A stretch of DNA of 64,000 nt from Gracilibacteraceae bacterium (GTDB lineage Bacteria > Bacillota > Desulfitobacteriia > Desulfitobacteriales > Syntrophobotulaceae). The notes under the pieces are model-generated. The model saw only the letters and a list, made by a program, of their open reading frames with translations, was not told the origin of the DNA and did no database searches. The DNA lies in assembly GCA_031266805.1 (NCBI GenBank), contig JAISAH010000111.1:48605-112604 (forward strand), read 5' to 3'. The position numbers and the translations under genes are program-made. Of the stretch, positions 33,889 to 41,301 are shown piece after piece; positions within the stretch are counted from its first letter, which is position 1, and every line of letters starts with the position of its first letter.

Positions 33889-35079
33889 GTGAATATTATT
33901 ATGAAGAAAAAAATCGCTTTGTTGCTTATCGCCCTGCTCATCCTGACGGCTGTGCCGGCCGCTGTCTGGGCCAGAGTGGAAATACTGCCGGACACCAACC
34001 CCGAAATAATAGACACGCTGGAATTCAAGGATATACCTTCTTTGGTCTATAATCGCAATAGCATGTTCATCGCCGCCGAAAACTCGCTGTATACGCCGGG
34101 CAGCGGCGGGGCGGGCGCCGCTTTCGCCGGCATGATCGCCCAATTGCAGACAGCCAGCAACACTTATCTCACCCCTCAACCGGACGGCTCTTACGCTTTT
34201 GGTTTTGGGAATCCGGGATCGGATACCTACAAAGTCGCTTATGACGTTTTTGTCCTGCTGAACACCCAGATCGCGACCGTGCAGATGCAGGCGGCCAGTC
34301 TTTCCGCCACGATGAGTTCCGTTTCCGGCCAGCTGGACTCCGCTTCCCTCAGCGTGGAAAAAGCCGGCGACAGCATGGTCAACGCGATGGAGAGTCTCTA
34401 TATTACTTATAATTCCCTGCGGGAGCGGCGTCTGGCGCTGGAAGCCAAGAGAGCTCTGGCGGAAAAAGGTCTCACGATCGCCAGGCTCCAGCAACAGCTG
34501 GGCATGAATCTCGACGTTGACATCACGCTGGCCGAGATCTCGCTGCGGGAGCTGGACGACGGGCTCCGTCAGCTGCGCAACAGTGAGGAAACCTTGATCC
34601 GCCAGCTGAACGTGAATATCGGTCAGGACGCCGGCCACACTATGCGTATCAGCGAAGTGCCGGTGATCAGCGGCGACGCGGCTTCCCGTCTGGACTGGGA
34701 AGCGGACGCGGAAAAATATTCCGACCAGAGTTATGACGTGCGCAGCGCGGTGCAGGCCGACGACGACCACGGCATGGCGTACGCCCGGGCCGGCTATAAG
34801 GAAAGTATGCGCGGGCTGCATTTGACGCTGACGGACAAACAGCAGGCCTTCTCCCTCGCGAGCGCCAAACACACGGCCGCTCAGCGGCAATTCTCTTTCG
34901 CCGAACTCAAGTATCAGCTCGGCATGATGGCCGAAGTGCAGTATCTCGCGGAGAGAAGCACATACCGGGACGCGGAATCCGCTTATAAATCCGCTTATAA
35001 CGATTTTTATCAGGCTTATAATAATTACGAATGGGGCACGCTTGGGCTCGTCGTTTCTTCCGGCGGAGGCGCCGGTTGA
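33889..35079 (+). CDS. TolC-family-like (outer membrane efflux-type) secreted coiled-coil protein
   Basis: A 396-residue protein with an N-terminal signal peptide (KKKIALLLIALLILTAVPAAVWA). The body is long amphipathic helices arranged as two repeats, as in TolC-type trimeric channels (LRERRLALEAKRALAEKGLTIARLQ, then KHTAAQRQFSFAELKYQLGMMAEVQYL). TolC proteins span the periplasm and outer membrane, so an intact homologue in a Firmicutes gene context hints at a diderm lineage. Monoderm species also carry exported TolC-like proteins. The GTG at 33889 follows AGGAAAGG. It is coupled by TTGA to galU. Confidence 0.75.
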   Translation: MNIIMKKKIALLLIALLILTAVPAAVWARVEILPDTNPEIIDTLEFKDIPSLVYNRNSMFIAAENSLYTPGSGGAGAAFAGMIAQLQTASNTYLTPQPDGSYAFGFGNPGSDTYKVAYDVFVLLNTQIATVQMQAASLSATMSSVSGQLDSASLSVEKAGDSMVNAMESLYITYNSLRERRLALEAKRALAEKGLTIARLQQQLGMNLDVDITLAEISLRELDDGLRQLRNSEETLIRQLNVNIGQDAGHTMRISEVPVISGDAASRLDWEADAEKYSDQSYDVRSAVQADDDHGMAYARAGYKESMRGLHLTLTDKQQAFSLASAKHTAAQRQFSFAELKYQLGMMAEVQYLAERSTYRDAESAYKSAYNDFYQAYNNYEWGTLGLVVSSGGGAG

Positions 35080-35960
35080 GGCGGATCACCAAAGCGGTTA
35101 TTCCGGCGGCGGGTCTAGGAACGCGGTTTTTGCCGGCCACGAAAGCCCAGCCCAAGGAAATGCTGCCTGTAGTCGACAAGCCCACGATCCAGTATATCGT
35201 GGAAGAAGCCTTGGAAGCGGGCGTCGAGGATATCCTCATCGTCACGGGCCGCGGCAAGTCGATGATCATGGATCATTTCGACAAATCCTTCGAGCTGGAG
35301 ACGACTTTGGTCCAGCGCGGCAAAGAAGAACTGTACCGGGAGGTCGATAAGATCTCCCGGTTAGCCAATATATTCACCATCAGGCAGAAAGAGCCGCTGG
35401 GTCTGGGACACGCGGTGCTGTGCGCCAGAACTTTTGCCGGCAACGAACCTTTCGCCCTCATGCTGGGGGATAATTTCGTCTTGGGCGAACGCCCCTGTCT
35501 GGCCCAATTGGCGGAGATATTCGCGGAAACCGGGCGGACGGTGATCGGCCTGATGGAAGTGGACGAAAGCGAGGTTTCCCGCTACGGCATCGTGCGGACG
35601 CGCGAGGCGGCGGCCGGCAAGGTGATGATCGAGGCTCTGGTGGAAAAACCGCTGCCGGCGGAAGCCCCTTCCCGGCTGGCGATCATGGGCCGCTACATTT
35701 TGACCCCGGAAATTTTTTCCGTATTGGAGACGCTGCCGCCGGATCAGGGCGGCGAAATTCAGCTTACGGACGGGATCAGCCGTTTGCGCCGGACACAGCC
35801 TGTTTACGGTTGCGTCATCGAGGGCGAGAATTTTGACGTCGGCGACCGCATGGGATTCATCCGCGCCAATGTGGAAATGGCCTTGCGGCGACCGGATTTG
35901 CGCGGAGAGATGCTGGAGTATCTCGCCGATTTGGGAGCAAGGGTTCGACATGAAAAATAA
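35076..35960 (+). CDS. galU: UTP-glucose-1-phosphate uridylyltransferase
   Basis: A 294-residue nucleotidyltransferase making UDP-glucose for glycans and glycolipids. It has the nucleotide loop KAVIPAAGLGTRFLPATKA, the PKEMLPVVDKPTIQYIVEEA signature, GLGHAVLCA, LMLGDNF and VEKPLPAEAPS. It starts at the TTG at 35076, six nt after GGAGG and overlapping the TolC stop (TTGA); ORF-track residues before it are TolC-gene sequence in another frame. Its 3' end overlaps the next gene by 11 nt. Confidence 0.95.
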   Translation: MRRITKAVIPAAGLGTRFLPATKAQPKEMLPVVDKPTIQYIVEEALEAGVEDILIVTGRGKSMIMDHFDKSFELETTLVQRGKEELYREVDKISRLANIFTIRQKEPLGLGHAVLCARTFAGNEPFALMLGDNFVLGERPCLAQLAEIFAETGRTVIGLMEVDESEVSRYGIVRTREAAAGKVMIEALVEKPLPAEAPSRLAIMGRYILTPEIFSVLETLPPDQGGEIQLTDGISRLRRTQPVYGCVIEGENFDVGDRMGFIRANVEMALRRPDLRGEMLEYLADLGARVRHEK

Positions 35961-36453
35961 CCCGTTAGCTGGAAAAATATGGTGGTTCGCCGTAGCCTTG
36001 CTATGTTTCATCGCATTGCTGTCCGGTTGCGCCGACAACGGGCCGGCGATTGAAGTTCCGCCTGTTGAAAGCGGGGAGATCGCTACTCCCGCGACAGATC
36101 CTGCGGCGCCGGCAGATAGTAGCGATGATGTTTTAGCTCGGCTGTTTGAACAAAAAGAGAGTGACGTTCAGGTTGAGGGCAGCGGCGTTGTGTCAATGCT
36201 GCTTTCTGACGATAACGATGGCGACAGGCATCAACGCTTCATTCTTGAACTCGCGAGCGGGCAGACGCTCCTGATCGCGCACAATATTGATATTGCGCCG
36301 CGCCTTGACGGACTTGCCGCCGGCGACACAGTTGAGTTTTACGGCGAATATTATTATAACGAGCAAGGCGGCGGCATACATTGGACACACCGCGACCCAG
36401 GCGGCAAACACACCGATGGTTGGCTTAAATGGGACGGGGAGATATATCAATGA
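35950..36453 (+). CDS. DUF3465 lipoprotein
   Basis: A 167-residue exported lipoprotein. The signal ends in a lipobox (VALLCFIALLSGCADNG), followed by a disordered acidic linker and a DUF3465 domain of about 90 residues, recognisable from HQRFILELASGQTLLIAHNI and IHWTHRDPGGKHTDGWLKW. DUF3465 proteins are small secreted beta-domains of unknown role. The ATG at 35950 overlaps galU by 11 nt. It is convergent with vanX. Confidence 0.8.
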   Translation: MKNNPLAGKIWWFAVALLCFIALLSGCADNGPAIEVPPVESGEIATPATDPAAPADSSDDVLARLFEQKESDVQVEGSGVVSMLLSDDNDGDRHQRFILELASGQTLLIAHNIDIAPRLDGLAAGDTVEFYGEYYYNEQGGGIHWTHRDPGGKHTDGWLKWDGEIYQ

Positions 36454-36472
36454 CGAGGGTGACGCAAATCCC

Positions 36473-37081
36473 CTATGAAACCGGGAAATCAAAATAGCTG
36501 TCGGGGTACGGTTCCTTTTTCAGTACATAATGCCACCATTCGCAGTCATACGGTTTAAATCCGCTGTTTTCCATGATAGCCCGCAAAATCCGGCGATTTC
36601 GCGTTTCCGCGCCTGAAATTCCTTTAGCCGCGTGATGAGAGCGTTCATCCATTAAGTCGAAATCGCCTCCCATGGAAATAAGCGCGCCTGTATCCAAGCG
36701 GTAAAGCGTCAGATCGATCGCGCTCCCGCGGCTGTGGCTGGACTTCGCCGCCACATATCCTTTTGTGATCATCGCGGCCCGGTCGACGCGCGGATAGTAT
36801 CTTTTCTTGGCGCGGCCGTCCTCAGGCTGCTCCGACCAGCGCAAAAAACAGTTGACCGCGCGCTGCGGCCGGTATCCGTCCCAGAGCAGGAGTCCGTACC
36901 CCTGAACGGCGGCCGACTCCCGTGCCCGCGAAAGCGCGGCGGCCAGTTCACGGCTTCCCGCGACGCGGTTTACCTCGTATCCTTCCACTGGCCGGCCGGT
37001 GAAATTGTCCCATGTGGCGTATTTGGCGTCCCAGCGCACACCGATGAGTATTTCATCCAGAAAAACGAACCCTTTTTCCAT
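36473..37081 (-). CDS. vanX: D-Ala-D-Ala dipeptidase VanX
   Basis: A 202-residue zinc dipeptidase that removes D-Ala-D-Ala so that only D-Ala-D-Lac enters peptidoglycan precursors. Active-site motifs are intact: LLLWDGYRPQRAVNCF, the zinc-binding SSHSRGSAIDLTL (SxHxxGxAxD) and EWWHYVL. The sequence closely follows the VanX of the enterococcal vanA operon as I remember it (for example MDERSHHAA and the PYPDSYFDFPV ending). It lies 2 nt after the ligase, forming the last gene of vanR-vanS-vanA-vanX. Confidence 0.93.
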   Translation of the reverse strand: MEKGFVFLDEILIGVRWDAKYATWDNFTGRPVEGYEVNRVAGSRELAAALSRARESAAVQGYGLLLWDGYRPQRAVNCFLRWSEQPEDGRAKKRYYPRVDRAAMITKGYVAAKSSHSRGSAIDLTLYRLDTGALISMGGDFDLMDERSHHAAKGISGAETRNRRILRAIMENSGFKPYDCEWWHYVLKKEPYPDSYFDFPVS

Positions 37082-37083
37082 AC

Positions 37084-38121
37084 TCAGCCTCCTATCGCCA
37101 AGGCGATCAAACGGTCAATGACCTCGGAAAGCGTTATCCCGGCGGCGGCCATCATGCGGGGATACCGGCTGTATGACGTGAATCCCGGCAGCGTATTGAC
37201 TTCATTGAATATAACACGGCCGTCTTCTCGCAAAAACATATCCACCCGGGCCAACCCCCCGCAGCCGAGCGCCTGATAAACCGATTTCGCGGTTTCCTGT
37301 ATTTGCGCCCGTTTTTCCGGCGGCAAGTCCGCGGGAACGGTTATGACCGAGTTTTCAGAGCCTGTTTCCGGGCTGCTCTCCTGATGGATACGGAAAAATC
37401 CATGCGTCAGCGTTATTTGATCCACTTCGCCGACCGTCAGCTCTGAGCCGTTTCCCAGTACGGCGCAGCCGATTTCGCTGCCGGAAACAGCTTGCTCGAT
37501 GATGATTTTACTGTCATACCGCCTGGCCAGTTCGATGGCGGGAGCCAGTTCGTCCTCCCGGTTTACTCTGGTGACGCCGAAGGAGGAACCGGAACGCGCC
37601 GGTTTAACAAAAACGGGGCAGGCCGGCATATCCGCGCCCGGCCTATCGCCGCGCCGCAAAACCCGAAATTCGGGGACGGCCAGGCCGGCCTCTTTTACGA
37701 CCAGATAGGCGAGGGATTTGTCCATGCAGACCGCCGAGCTTTGAATGTCACAGCCTACGCGGGGAATACCGGATAATTCCAACAGGCCCTGGATCGCCCC
37801 GTCCTCGCCTGTTTTGCCGTGTAAAACGGGAAAGACCGCATCGAGACGGAGAGAGCGCCATTCGCCGTTTTGCAGCAACAGCAGCCCTCGCGTTTTTTTA
37901 TCCGGGGAGATCACCGCCGGACGGCAGTTTCCCTTTTCCCAGTCCGGGCGGGGTTTTTCACATGTCAGCCAAACGCCGAAACGCGTGATCCCAATGTATA
38001 TCGGTTCGTATTTCTCCGGGTCGATATGCCCGGCGATCTCCCGCGCCGATTTTATCGACACGTCGTGTTCCTCCGAGCAGCCTCCAAACAGAACGGCGAT
38101 TTTTAATTTTGATCTGCTCAC
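37084..38121 (-). CDS. vanA: VanA-type D-alanine-D-lactate ligase
   Basis: A 345-residue ATP-grasp ligase forming D-Ala-D-Lac, the vancomycin-insensitive precursor terminus. N-terminal KIAVLFGGCSEEHDVSIKSA, HGKTGEDGAIQGLLELSGIP, FVKPARSGSSFGVTRV and NEVNTLPGFTSYSRYPRMM follow the VanA/B/D/F lineage. The omega-loop reads GFFRIHQE, with the His that in VanA selects lactate, rather than the Tyr of ordinary Ddl enzymes. The start is a GTG after AGGAGAAAAGC. No vanH-type D-lactate dehydrogenase lies beside it, unlike the usual vanHAX order. Confidence 0.92.
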   Translation of the reverse strand: MSRSKLKIAVLFGGCSEEHDVSIKSAREIAGHIDPEKYEPIYIGITRFGVWLTCEKPRPDWEKGNCRPAVISPDKKTRGLLLLQNGEWRSLRLDAVFPVLHGKTGEDGAIQGLLELSGIPRVGCDIQSSAVCMDKSLAYLVVKEAGLAVPEFRVLRRGDRPGADMPACPVFVKPARSGSSFGVTRVNREDELAPAIELARRYDSKIIIEQAVSGSEIGCAVLGNGSELTVGEVDQITLTHGFFRIHQESSPETGSENSVITVPADLPPEKRAQIQETAKSVYQALGCGGLARVDMFLREDGRVIFNEVNTLPGFTSYSRYPRMMAAAGITLSEVIDRLIALAIGG

Positions 38122-38145
38122 GCTTTTCTCCTTTTCTTTTGGAAA

Positions 38146-38204
38146 ATAATAACAAAAACAGCTCGTTTGACGATATTAAGTCTACCGCAAAGGAACAAGC
38201 TGTT
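38146..38204 (-). terminator. Bidirectional terminator-like hairpin in the vanS-vanA gap
   Basis: AACAGCTCGTT (38157-38167) and AACAAGCTGTT (38194-38204) pair over 11 bp with one imperfect position around a 26-nt loop. T-rich tracts follow on both strands (minus TTTTTGTTATTATTTT, plus TTTTTT). It could terminate vanRS transcripts or attenuate vanAX, because any vanAX promoter must lie at or before it. Confidence 0.5.
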
Positions 38205-38223
38205 TTTTAATATTCACTTATTG

Positions 38224-38233
38224 ATTTCTTAAG
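38224..38233 (-). promoter_or_regulatory. Candidate VanR-binding site upstream of vanAX
   Basis: CTTAAGAAAT on the minus strand, inside the palindrome TTTCTTAAGAAA, lies 28 nt after the vanS stop. It shares CTTANGAAAT with a site before vanR and resembles the VanR consensus (TCGTANGAAANT) that I recall for enterococcal van operons. Confidence 0.45.
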
Positions 38234-38261
38234 AAAAAGCGGAGATAAGCCTCATCTTTTA

Positions 38262-39458
38262 TTATTCTTCTTGGGGTTCGCGCGGAAGCTCCACTGTAAA
38301 GGACGTTTGCTCGCCGTCGCTGTCCGCGTAAACGCGCCCGCCGTGTAAAACGGCTATTTCCTTCGCTACCGCCAGCCCAAGTCCCGCGCCGCCGGCAGCG
38401 GCGGAACGGGCGGAATCTAACCGGTAAAATTTGTCAAAAATAGACGCGAGTTTATCTTCAGGAATTCCGCCGGCGTTGGTAAAAACGACGGATACCATAT
38501 CGGCTATGGCCGCCGCCGTTATATCGATAACGCTGCTGTCCGGGCTGTAGGCCACGGCGTTTTTCAGGATATTGTTAAAGACTCGCGCCAGTTTATCGGG
38601 GTCGCCGTATATCGTCAAATCCTCGGGAGCGTGAAGCGCGGCCTGTTTTCCATCCGCGGCCAGCAGCGGGTAAAATTCCTCTGTCATTTGCGCCAGCATA
38701 TAGTATAAGTCTATCTTTTCCTTCGTCAGCGCAATCGTTTGCAGGTTATAGCGCGTGATCTCGAAAAACTCGTCGATAAGTTCTTCGAGCCGATAGGCCT
38801 TGTCCAGCGTGATGCGCGCGTATTTGGCCTTTTGCTCCGCCGGCATATCAGGCGCTTCGTCCAGCAAGCTCAAATAGCCGATGACAGAGGTGAGCGGGGT
38901 TTTAACGTCATGCGCCAGATACATGACCAAATCATTTTTTCGCTGCTCGGCCAGCTTCGCCTCCTGCTCGCGTTTTTCCAGCGTCTGTTTCAGCGCGTTC
39001 AGCTTTTGTTCCATAAAAGCCATTTCCGCGGAAAGTTCAATTTGCGTGTTCTCACCCTGAATAAGCGAATCTATACCGGTGTTTACCTCATCAAAATATC
39101 TCATAAAGCGAGAGAATATCACGCGGCATAAAAAGAAAAAGCATAAAGCGACCGCGGCGTATAAAATAATTTCCATATTATTCCGCACAACGTACTGATA
39201 TATCGTCATGGCGTCCCGGTGGCTGAAATGAAAGCTTTTTTCCAGAAAATCAACGATCCGGTCTCCGACGTCTCCCCGGAAAAATTGGCGCAGCAGGGCG
39301 ACAAACAGGGCGGCCGCTATTATCGCCATCAGGACGTACGCGTAAAGTTTGCGTTTTATTTTGGAATAATCAGCTTTTCTGTTTGCTTTTTTAGTTTTCA
39401 ATTTTATAGCCGATCCCCCATACCGTTTTGATGTATTTCGGTTTGTCGGCGGCGTCAT
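38262..39458 (-). CDS. vanS: VanS-type sensor histidine kinase
   Basis: Up to 398 residues. Two membrane helices (LYAYVLMAIIAAALFVALL and IILYAAVALCFFFLCRVIF) flank a short extracellular loop. A linker and dimerisation domain follow with the phospho-acceptor in YLAHDVKTPLTSVIGYLSLLDEAPDMP, then HATPase boxes N (RVFNNILKNAVAYS) and G (GGAGLGLAVAKEI). It tracks VanS of the vanA operon closely. The start is uncertain: the ATG at 39458 overlaps vanR by 68 nt, and a TTG at 39401 (LKTKKAN) would match enterococcal VanS length better. It senses glycopeptide stress and phosphorylates VanR. Confidence 0.92.
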   Translation of the reverse strand: MTPPTNRNTSKRYGGSAIKLKTKKANRKADYSKIKRKLYAYVLMAIIAAALFVALLRQFFRGDVGDRIVDFLEKSFHFSHRDAMTIYQYVVRNNMEIILYAAVALCFFFLCRVIFSRFMRYFDEVNTGIDSLIQGENTQIELSAEMAFMEQKLNALKQTLEKREQEAKLAEQRKNDLVMYLAHDVKTPLTSVIGYLSLLDEAPDMPAEQKAKYARITLDKAYRLEELIDEFFEITRYNLQTIALTKEKIDLYYMLAQMTEEFYPLLAADGKQAALHAPEDLTIYGDPDKLARVFNNILKNAVAYSPDSSVIDITAAAIADMVSVVFTNAGGIPEDKLASIFDKFYRLDSARSAAAGGAGLGLAVAKEIAVLHGGRVYADSDGEQTSFTVELPREPQEE

Positions 39459-40089
39459 TCATCTTTTCCCGCAAATGCCGAATATGCACGGTGATGGTAT
39501 TATTGCTTTTGCTGAAATACTCGTCGCCCCATATTTCATGAAAAAGCCGCTCCGAGCTGACTACATTGCCTTTATTCTCACAGAGTATGCGCAGGATAGA
39601 AAATTCGGTGGGAGTAAGCGTGAGCGGTTTTTCGTTCAGCCATACTTCGCGCGCGTTCGTATTGACGACGAGACCGGCGTGAGCGATAATCCCGGCGTCG
39701 CCTTTTTCACCCGCGCCGCTGTATTTCTTGTAACGGCGCAGTTGGGCCTTGACCCGCGCCACCAGTTCCAGCGGGCGGAACGGTTTGGTCATATAGTCGT
39801 CCGCCCCGAGCGTCAGCCCCGTGATCTTATCCGTTTCCGCGTCTTTCGCGGTCAGCATGATTATGGGGTAAGTATGCCCGCCCCGTATCTTTTGACAGAT
39901 CGAGAGACCGTCCGTACCGGGCAGCATAATATCCAAAACAGCGAGGTCAAGGTCGGTTTTATCGATACATTCCAGCGCTTCCCGCGCGGTATAATATTTG
40001 AAAACCGTATAGTTTTCGTTTTGCAGGTATAACTCTATCAGGTCGGCGATTTCCCGCTCGTCATCCACGATAAGTATTTTATCACCCAA
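39391..40089 (-). CDS. vanR: VanR-type response regulator
   Basis: A 232-residue OmpR-family regulator. The receiver domain has GDKILIVDDEREIADLIELY, the phospho-Asp in AVLDIMLPGTDGL and the conserved Lys in DDYMTKPFRPLELVARVK. The C-terminal winged helix contains LTPTEFSILRILCENKGNVV and SNNTITVHIRHLREKMND. It is strikingly like enterococcal VanR. The TTG at 40089, 9 nt after AAGGAG, gives the start LGDKILIVDD, matching the known MSDKILIVDD; the ATG three codons upstream abuts the Shine-Dalgarno. It is the first gene of the van cluster. Confidence 0.94.
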   Translation of the reverse strand: MGDKILIVDDEREIADLIELYLQNENYTVFKYYTAREALECIDKTDLDLAVLDIMLPGTDGLSICQKIRGGHTYPIIMLTAKDAETDKITGLTLGADDYMTKPFRPLELVARVKAQLRRYKKYSGAGEKGDAGIIAHAGLVVNTNAREVWLNEKPLTLTPTEFSILRILCENKGNVVSSERLFHEIWGDEYFSKSNNTITVHIRHLREKMNDAADKPKYIKTVWGIGYKIEN

Positions 40090-40183
40090 AAATGGCATCT
40101 CCTTCCGTGTATTTGTGGCGCCATAATATTTTAGCAAAACAAAACGAATTGTTTATTATTTATTTCGGCAGAAAAGATTAAGA

Positions 40184-40193
40184 ATTTCCTAAG
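40184..40193 (-). promoter_or_regulatory. Candidate VanR-binding site upstream of vanR
   Basis: CTTAGGAAAT on the minus strand about 95 nt before the vanR start matches the CTTANGAAAT site preceding vanAX. An extended -10-like TGCTAAAAT lies between it and vanR. The pairing suggests VanR autoregulation. Confidence 0.42.
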
Positions 40194-40246
40194 GAAGAAG
40201 CATCATGACATCCTCCTCTGAACATTGATGAGGCATTATTTGGGAT

Positions 40247-40276
40247 TTGACAAGCTTTGCTGATTATTAACATAAT
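40247..40276 (+). promoter_or_regulatory. Promoter of the XRE regulator, with overlapping inverted repeat
   Basis: TTGACA (40247-40252), an 18-nt spacer and CATAAT (40271-40276). The -10 is embedded in ATTATT-AACAT-AATAAT, a likely operator for a repressor. Confidence 0.6.
40251..40260. repeat. Direct repeat CAAGCTTTGC, copy 1
   Basis: CAAGCTTTGCTGATTATTA here and CAAGCTTTGCTTATTATAG at 40641 bracket the XRE gene about 390 nt apart. The first 10 nt are identical and the next ones similar. They could be operators or traces of an insertion. Confidence 0.4.
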
Positions 40277-40335
40277 AATAGATTTGATTTGTGCTAATGT
40301 CAAGCAAATGAGAAGCGCCTAAAAGAGGATGGGTT

Positions 40336-40617
40336 ATGAAGATATACGATTACGAAGGTAAGAAAAACCTTTGCGGAAAACGCCTGCGTGAGGCTCGGGT
40401 GAAACAGCGTATTTCGCAAGCTGATTTAGCCGCGCGTCTGCAAGTAGCCGGAGTCAGGATCGAGCGGGACAGCGTCAGTCGAATGGAAACAGGCGCCAGG
40501 TTCGTCGCGGATTTTGAATTGCTGGCCTTGGCCGATATACTTAAAGTGCCGGTCGTTTGGCTTTTAGGGATCGAAAACGACGCAAGCGAGACGCCGGCAA
40601 AAAAACCGGAGCGTTAG
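40336..40617 (+). CDS. XRE-family helix-turn-helix transcriptional regulator
   Basis: A 93-residue single-domain DNA-binding protein. The HTH is clear: GKRLREARVKQRISQADLAARLQ, with recognition helix IERDSVSRMETGARFVADFELLALADILKVPVVWLLG. It carries only a short charged tail (ENDASETPAKKPER) after the HTH, so no ligand domain. Its promoter overlaps an inverted repeat, suggesting autorepression. It is monocistronic and transcribed away from vanR; no functional link to the van genes is shown. Confidence 0.85.
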   Translation: MKIYDYEGKKNLCGKRLREARVKQRISQADLAARLQVAGVRIERDSVSRMETGARFVADFELLALADILKVPVVWLLGIENDASETPAKKPER

Positions 40618-40640
40618 ACCGCAATAATTTTCAGTTTATT

Positions 40641-40650
40641 CAAGCTTTGC
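40641..40650. repeat. Direct repeat CAAGCTTTGC, copy 2
   Basis: Second copy of the repeat flanking the XRE gene. The following 100 nt up to the next gene contain a short reading frame (MMTEHGCEPLFAQEIELLIID) that may be a gene remnant. Confidence 0.35.
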
Positions 40651-40767
40651 TTATTATAGCAAAACCAGCCGGTTCATGTTTATAACAAATGATGACAGAA
40701 CATGGCTGCGAGCCGCTGTTTGCCCAGGAAATCGAACTACTGATCATTGACTGAACCGTCGCCCGCG

Positions 40768-41280
40768 TCAGGCGCTTTTGGGCTCCTGTTTCTTTGCGCC
40801 GGCCTTGCCCGGCTTGTAGACCGAAAGGATATACATCACGGTCAGGAGCGCGATATGGCCAGCCAAAGCCAGCAAGACGCCGCCTCCGTCCGCCAGACCG
40901 CCGATATAGGCCCCGCTCTGGGCCCGCGCCAGCGCCGCCTGCATCTGGCCGATACAGCCCGCCCCGATCAAGGGACCGTTGGCGAGAAACAGCAGCCACT
41001 TGGCCAGCAGCCATTTATGCCGGAAAAACCCCCATTTTGTCAGGAAGCCGTAGTATAATCCTTCCAGCAGACTGGCAACCGCCACCGGCAGCAGAAAATG
41101 CGGAAAAATCCAAAGCACCAGAGGCGCCGCCTGAATAAAGCCGGCGGCATCCAAACCGAAGGCGCGAATGGTCAGCGCGAAGACGCAGGCCACGCCTCCC
41201 AGCCATAAAGTCACGGTCAGCAAATGGATCACGTGCAAAAAACGCACCCGCGCGGGCGAACTGTTTCTATCCTTGTTCAT
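40768..41280 (-). CDS. Four-helix integral membrane protein (CopD/DUF2269-like?)
   Basis: A 170-residue membrane protein with four predicted helices: FLHVIHLLTVTLWLGGVACVF, PLVLWIFPHFLLPVAVASLL, WLLAKWLLFLANGPLIGAG and LLALAGHIALLTVMYILSVY. A His in the first helix and WLGG recall CopD/DUF2269-type proteins, but the match is not secure. It lies 21 nt downstream of glutathione peroxidase and is probably co-transcribed with it. The C-terminal tail is Lys-rich. Confidence 0.6.
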   Translation of the reverse strand: MNKDRNSSPARVRFLHVIHLLTVTLWLGGVACVFALTIRAFGLDAAGFIQAAPLVLWIFPHFLLPVAVASLLEGLYYGFLTKWGFFRHKWLLAKWLLFLANGPLIGAGCIGQMQAALARAQSGAYIGGLADGGGVLLALAGHIALLTVMYILSVYKPGKAGAKKQEPKSA

Positions 41281-41301
41281 GAATACCTCCGCTTCAGTCG
41301 C

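Noticed and set aside
37084-38121. Reading the ligase as ordinary D-Ala-D-Ala ligase (Ddl)
   Set aside because: The omega-loop FRIHQE with His, overall VanA-like sequence, and vanR, vanS and vanX neighbours point to D-Ala-D-Lac.
36473-40617. Van region as a recent mobile insertion
   Set aside because: No transposase, integrase or flanking inverted repeats, and base composition is like the neighbours apart from AT-rich gaps.
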